NCBI RefSeq assembly: GCF_030816115.1
Contig: NZ_JAUSXQ010000001.1
Span: 1,302,001 to 1,366,000, forward strand
Source: Chryseobacterium sp. W4I1
GTDB taxonomy: Bacteria; Bacteroidota; Bacteroidia; Flavobacteriales; Weeksellaceae
Direction of reading: 5' to 3'
DNA: 64,000 bases
Shown here: in pieces, positions 63,818 to 64,000 of the stretch
How the letters are laid out: every line of letters begins with the position of its first letter
Numbering within the stretch: position 1 is the first letter of the stretch
Notes under the pieces: generated by a model
Told to the model about the DNA's origin: nothing
The model's database searches: none
What the model saw: only the letters and a program-made list of their open reading frames with translations
Position numbers and translations under genes: made by a program

Positions 63818-64000
63818 AATTTTTTCTTTTGCTTGTTTTAATATTAATTTTTACGATTTGGAGTAATCAAGAGTTTTAAAAGTGCCTAGGATTCTCATCC
63901 CCTTAATTACTGAAACAAAGATAATGGCGGGTAGCGACAGAACTCGTCGTGTTATATTTTCTTTGAAAAAAAACGAAAAAAATATAGTTTATAAGCGCAA

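Larger units (their letters stand above)
62194..64000. repeat. Tandem direct repeat, period about 941 bp, second copy cut by the window end
   Basis: The block from about 62194 recurs from about 63136, with scattered single-base differences and small indels. Each block contains the terminator hairpin, a 203-codon minus-strand gene and its upstream region (for example 'ggcgggtagcgacagaact' at 62984 and again near 63926). The second block is still matching the first at base 64000. The unit is 941 bp measured between gene ends (62265 and 63206). More copies may lie beyond. Confidence 0.9.

Overview
The window looks like part of a low-GC Bacteroidota chromosome, most likely a flavobacterium of the Weeksellaceae (Chryseobacterium/Elizabethkingia type). 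This is inferred from the SusC/SusD pair, the CTnDOT-type Mob/Tra proteins, RteC, DUF6520, membrane-anchored TPR-AraC regulators and TAnnTTTG promoter -7 boxes. No rRNA gene, intact tRNA gene or CRISPR array was seen.

Region 1 (1-9.5 kb) is an AT-rich accessory strip of mostly unknown genes. It holds two proteins ending in HEPN-style RX4H motifs (633-1970 and 2245-4011), a frameshifted DUF6624-like lipoprotein, several small or broken genes, a protein with a possible PD-(D/E)XK motif and a small HTH protein. Region 2 (9.6-21.3 kb) is a visibly more GC-rich locus: a roughly 540-nt structured leader, then SusC, SusD and an exported S9 peptidase. These converge on a minus-strand set of a small lipoprotein, a Cys-rich 56-aa protein, a MauE/DoxX membrane protein and a DUF6520 protein. 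A TPR-TM-AraC regulator is divergent from that set. I regard this as the best candidate for an undescribed exported or redox system.

Region 3 (21.6-31.3 kb) has a truncated SDR, a DJ-1/PfpI protein, an aldehyde dehydrogenase, two more TPR-AraC type regulators (one without its TPR part), a 331-aa secreted protein and several relics. Region 4 (31.3-53.3 kb) is a CTnDOT-family integrative conjugative element: rteC, mobC, mobB, mobA, a likely oriT hairpin, then traA, B, D, E, F, G, I, J, K, L, M, N, O and Q, a RadC-type gene and two small regulators. Cargo (aldo/keto reductase, SDR, AraC) sits between mobC and mobB, and a YhcG-type nuclease sits between traD and traE. As written, traB and traJ each carry a one-base frameshift, so self-transfer is doubtful.

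Region 5 (53.4-54.6 kb) is a graveyard at the element's edge: a tRNA-Ser-like 3' tail, a hairpin, inverted repeats, a gutted tyrosine integrase and an IS21 istB fragment. Region 6 (54.6-61.7 kb) has an operon of four exported small enzyme-like proteins (cyclophilin-like, cupin, carboxymuconolactone decarboxylase family, antibiotic-biosynthesis-monooxygenase family) with a divergent AraC regulator. It is followed by an NAD-dependent epimerase, an MFS transporter and another AraC regulator. Region 7 (61.8-64 kb) has a tandem duplication with a period of about 941 bp, carrying a 203-aa protein with a Gly/Ala-rich tail. The second copy runs off the window.
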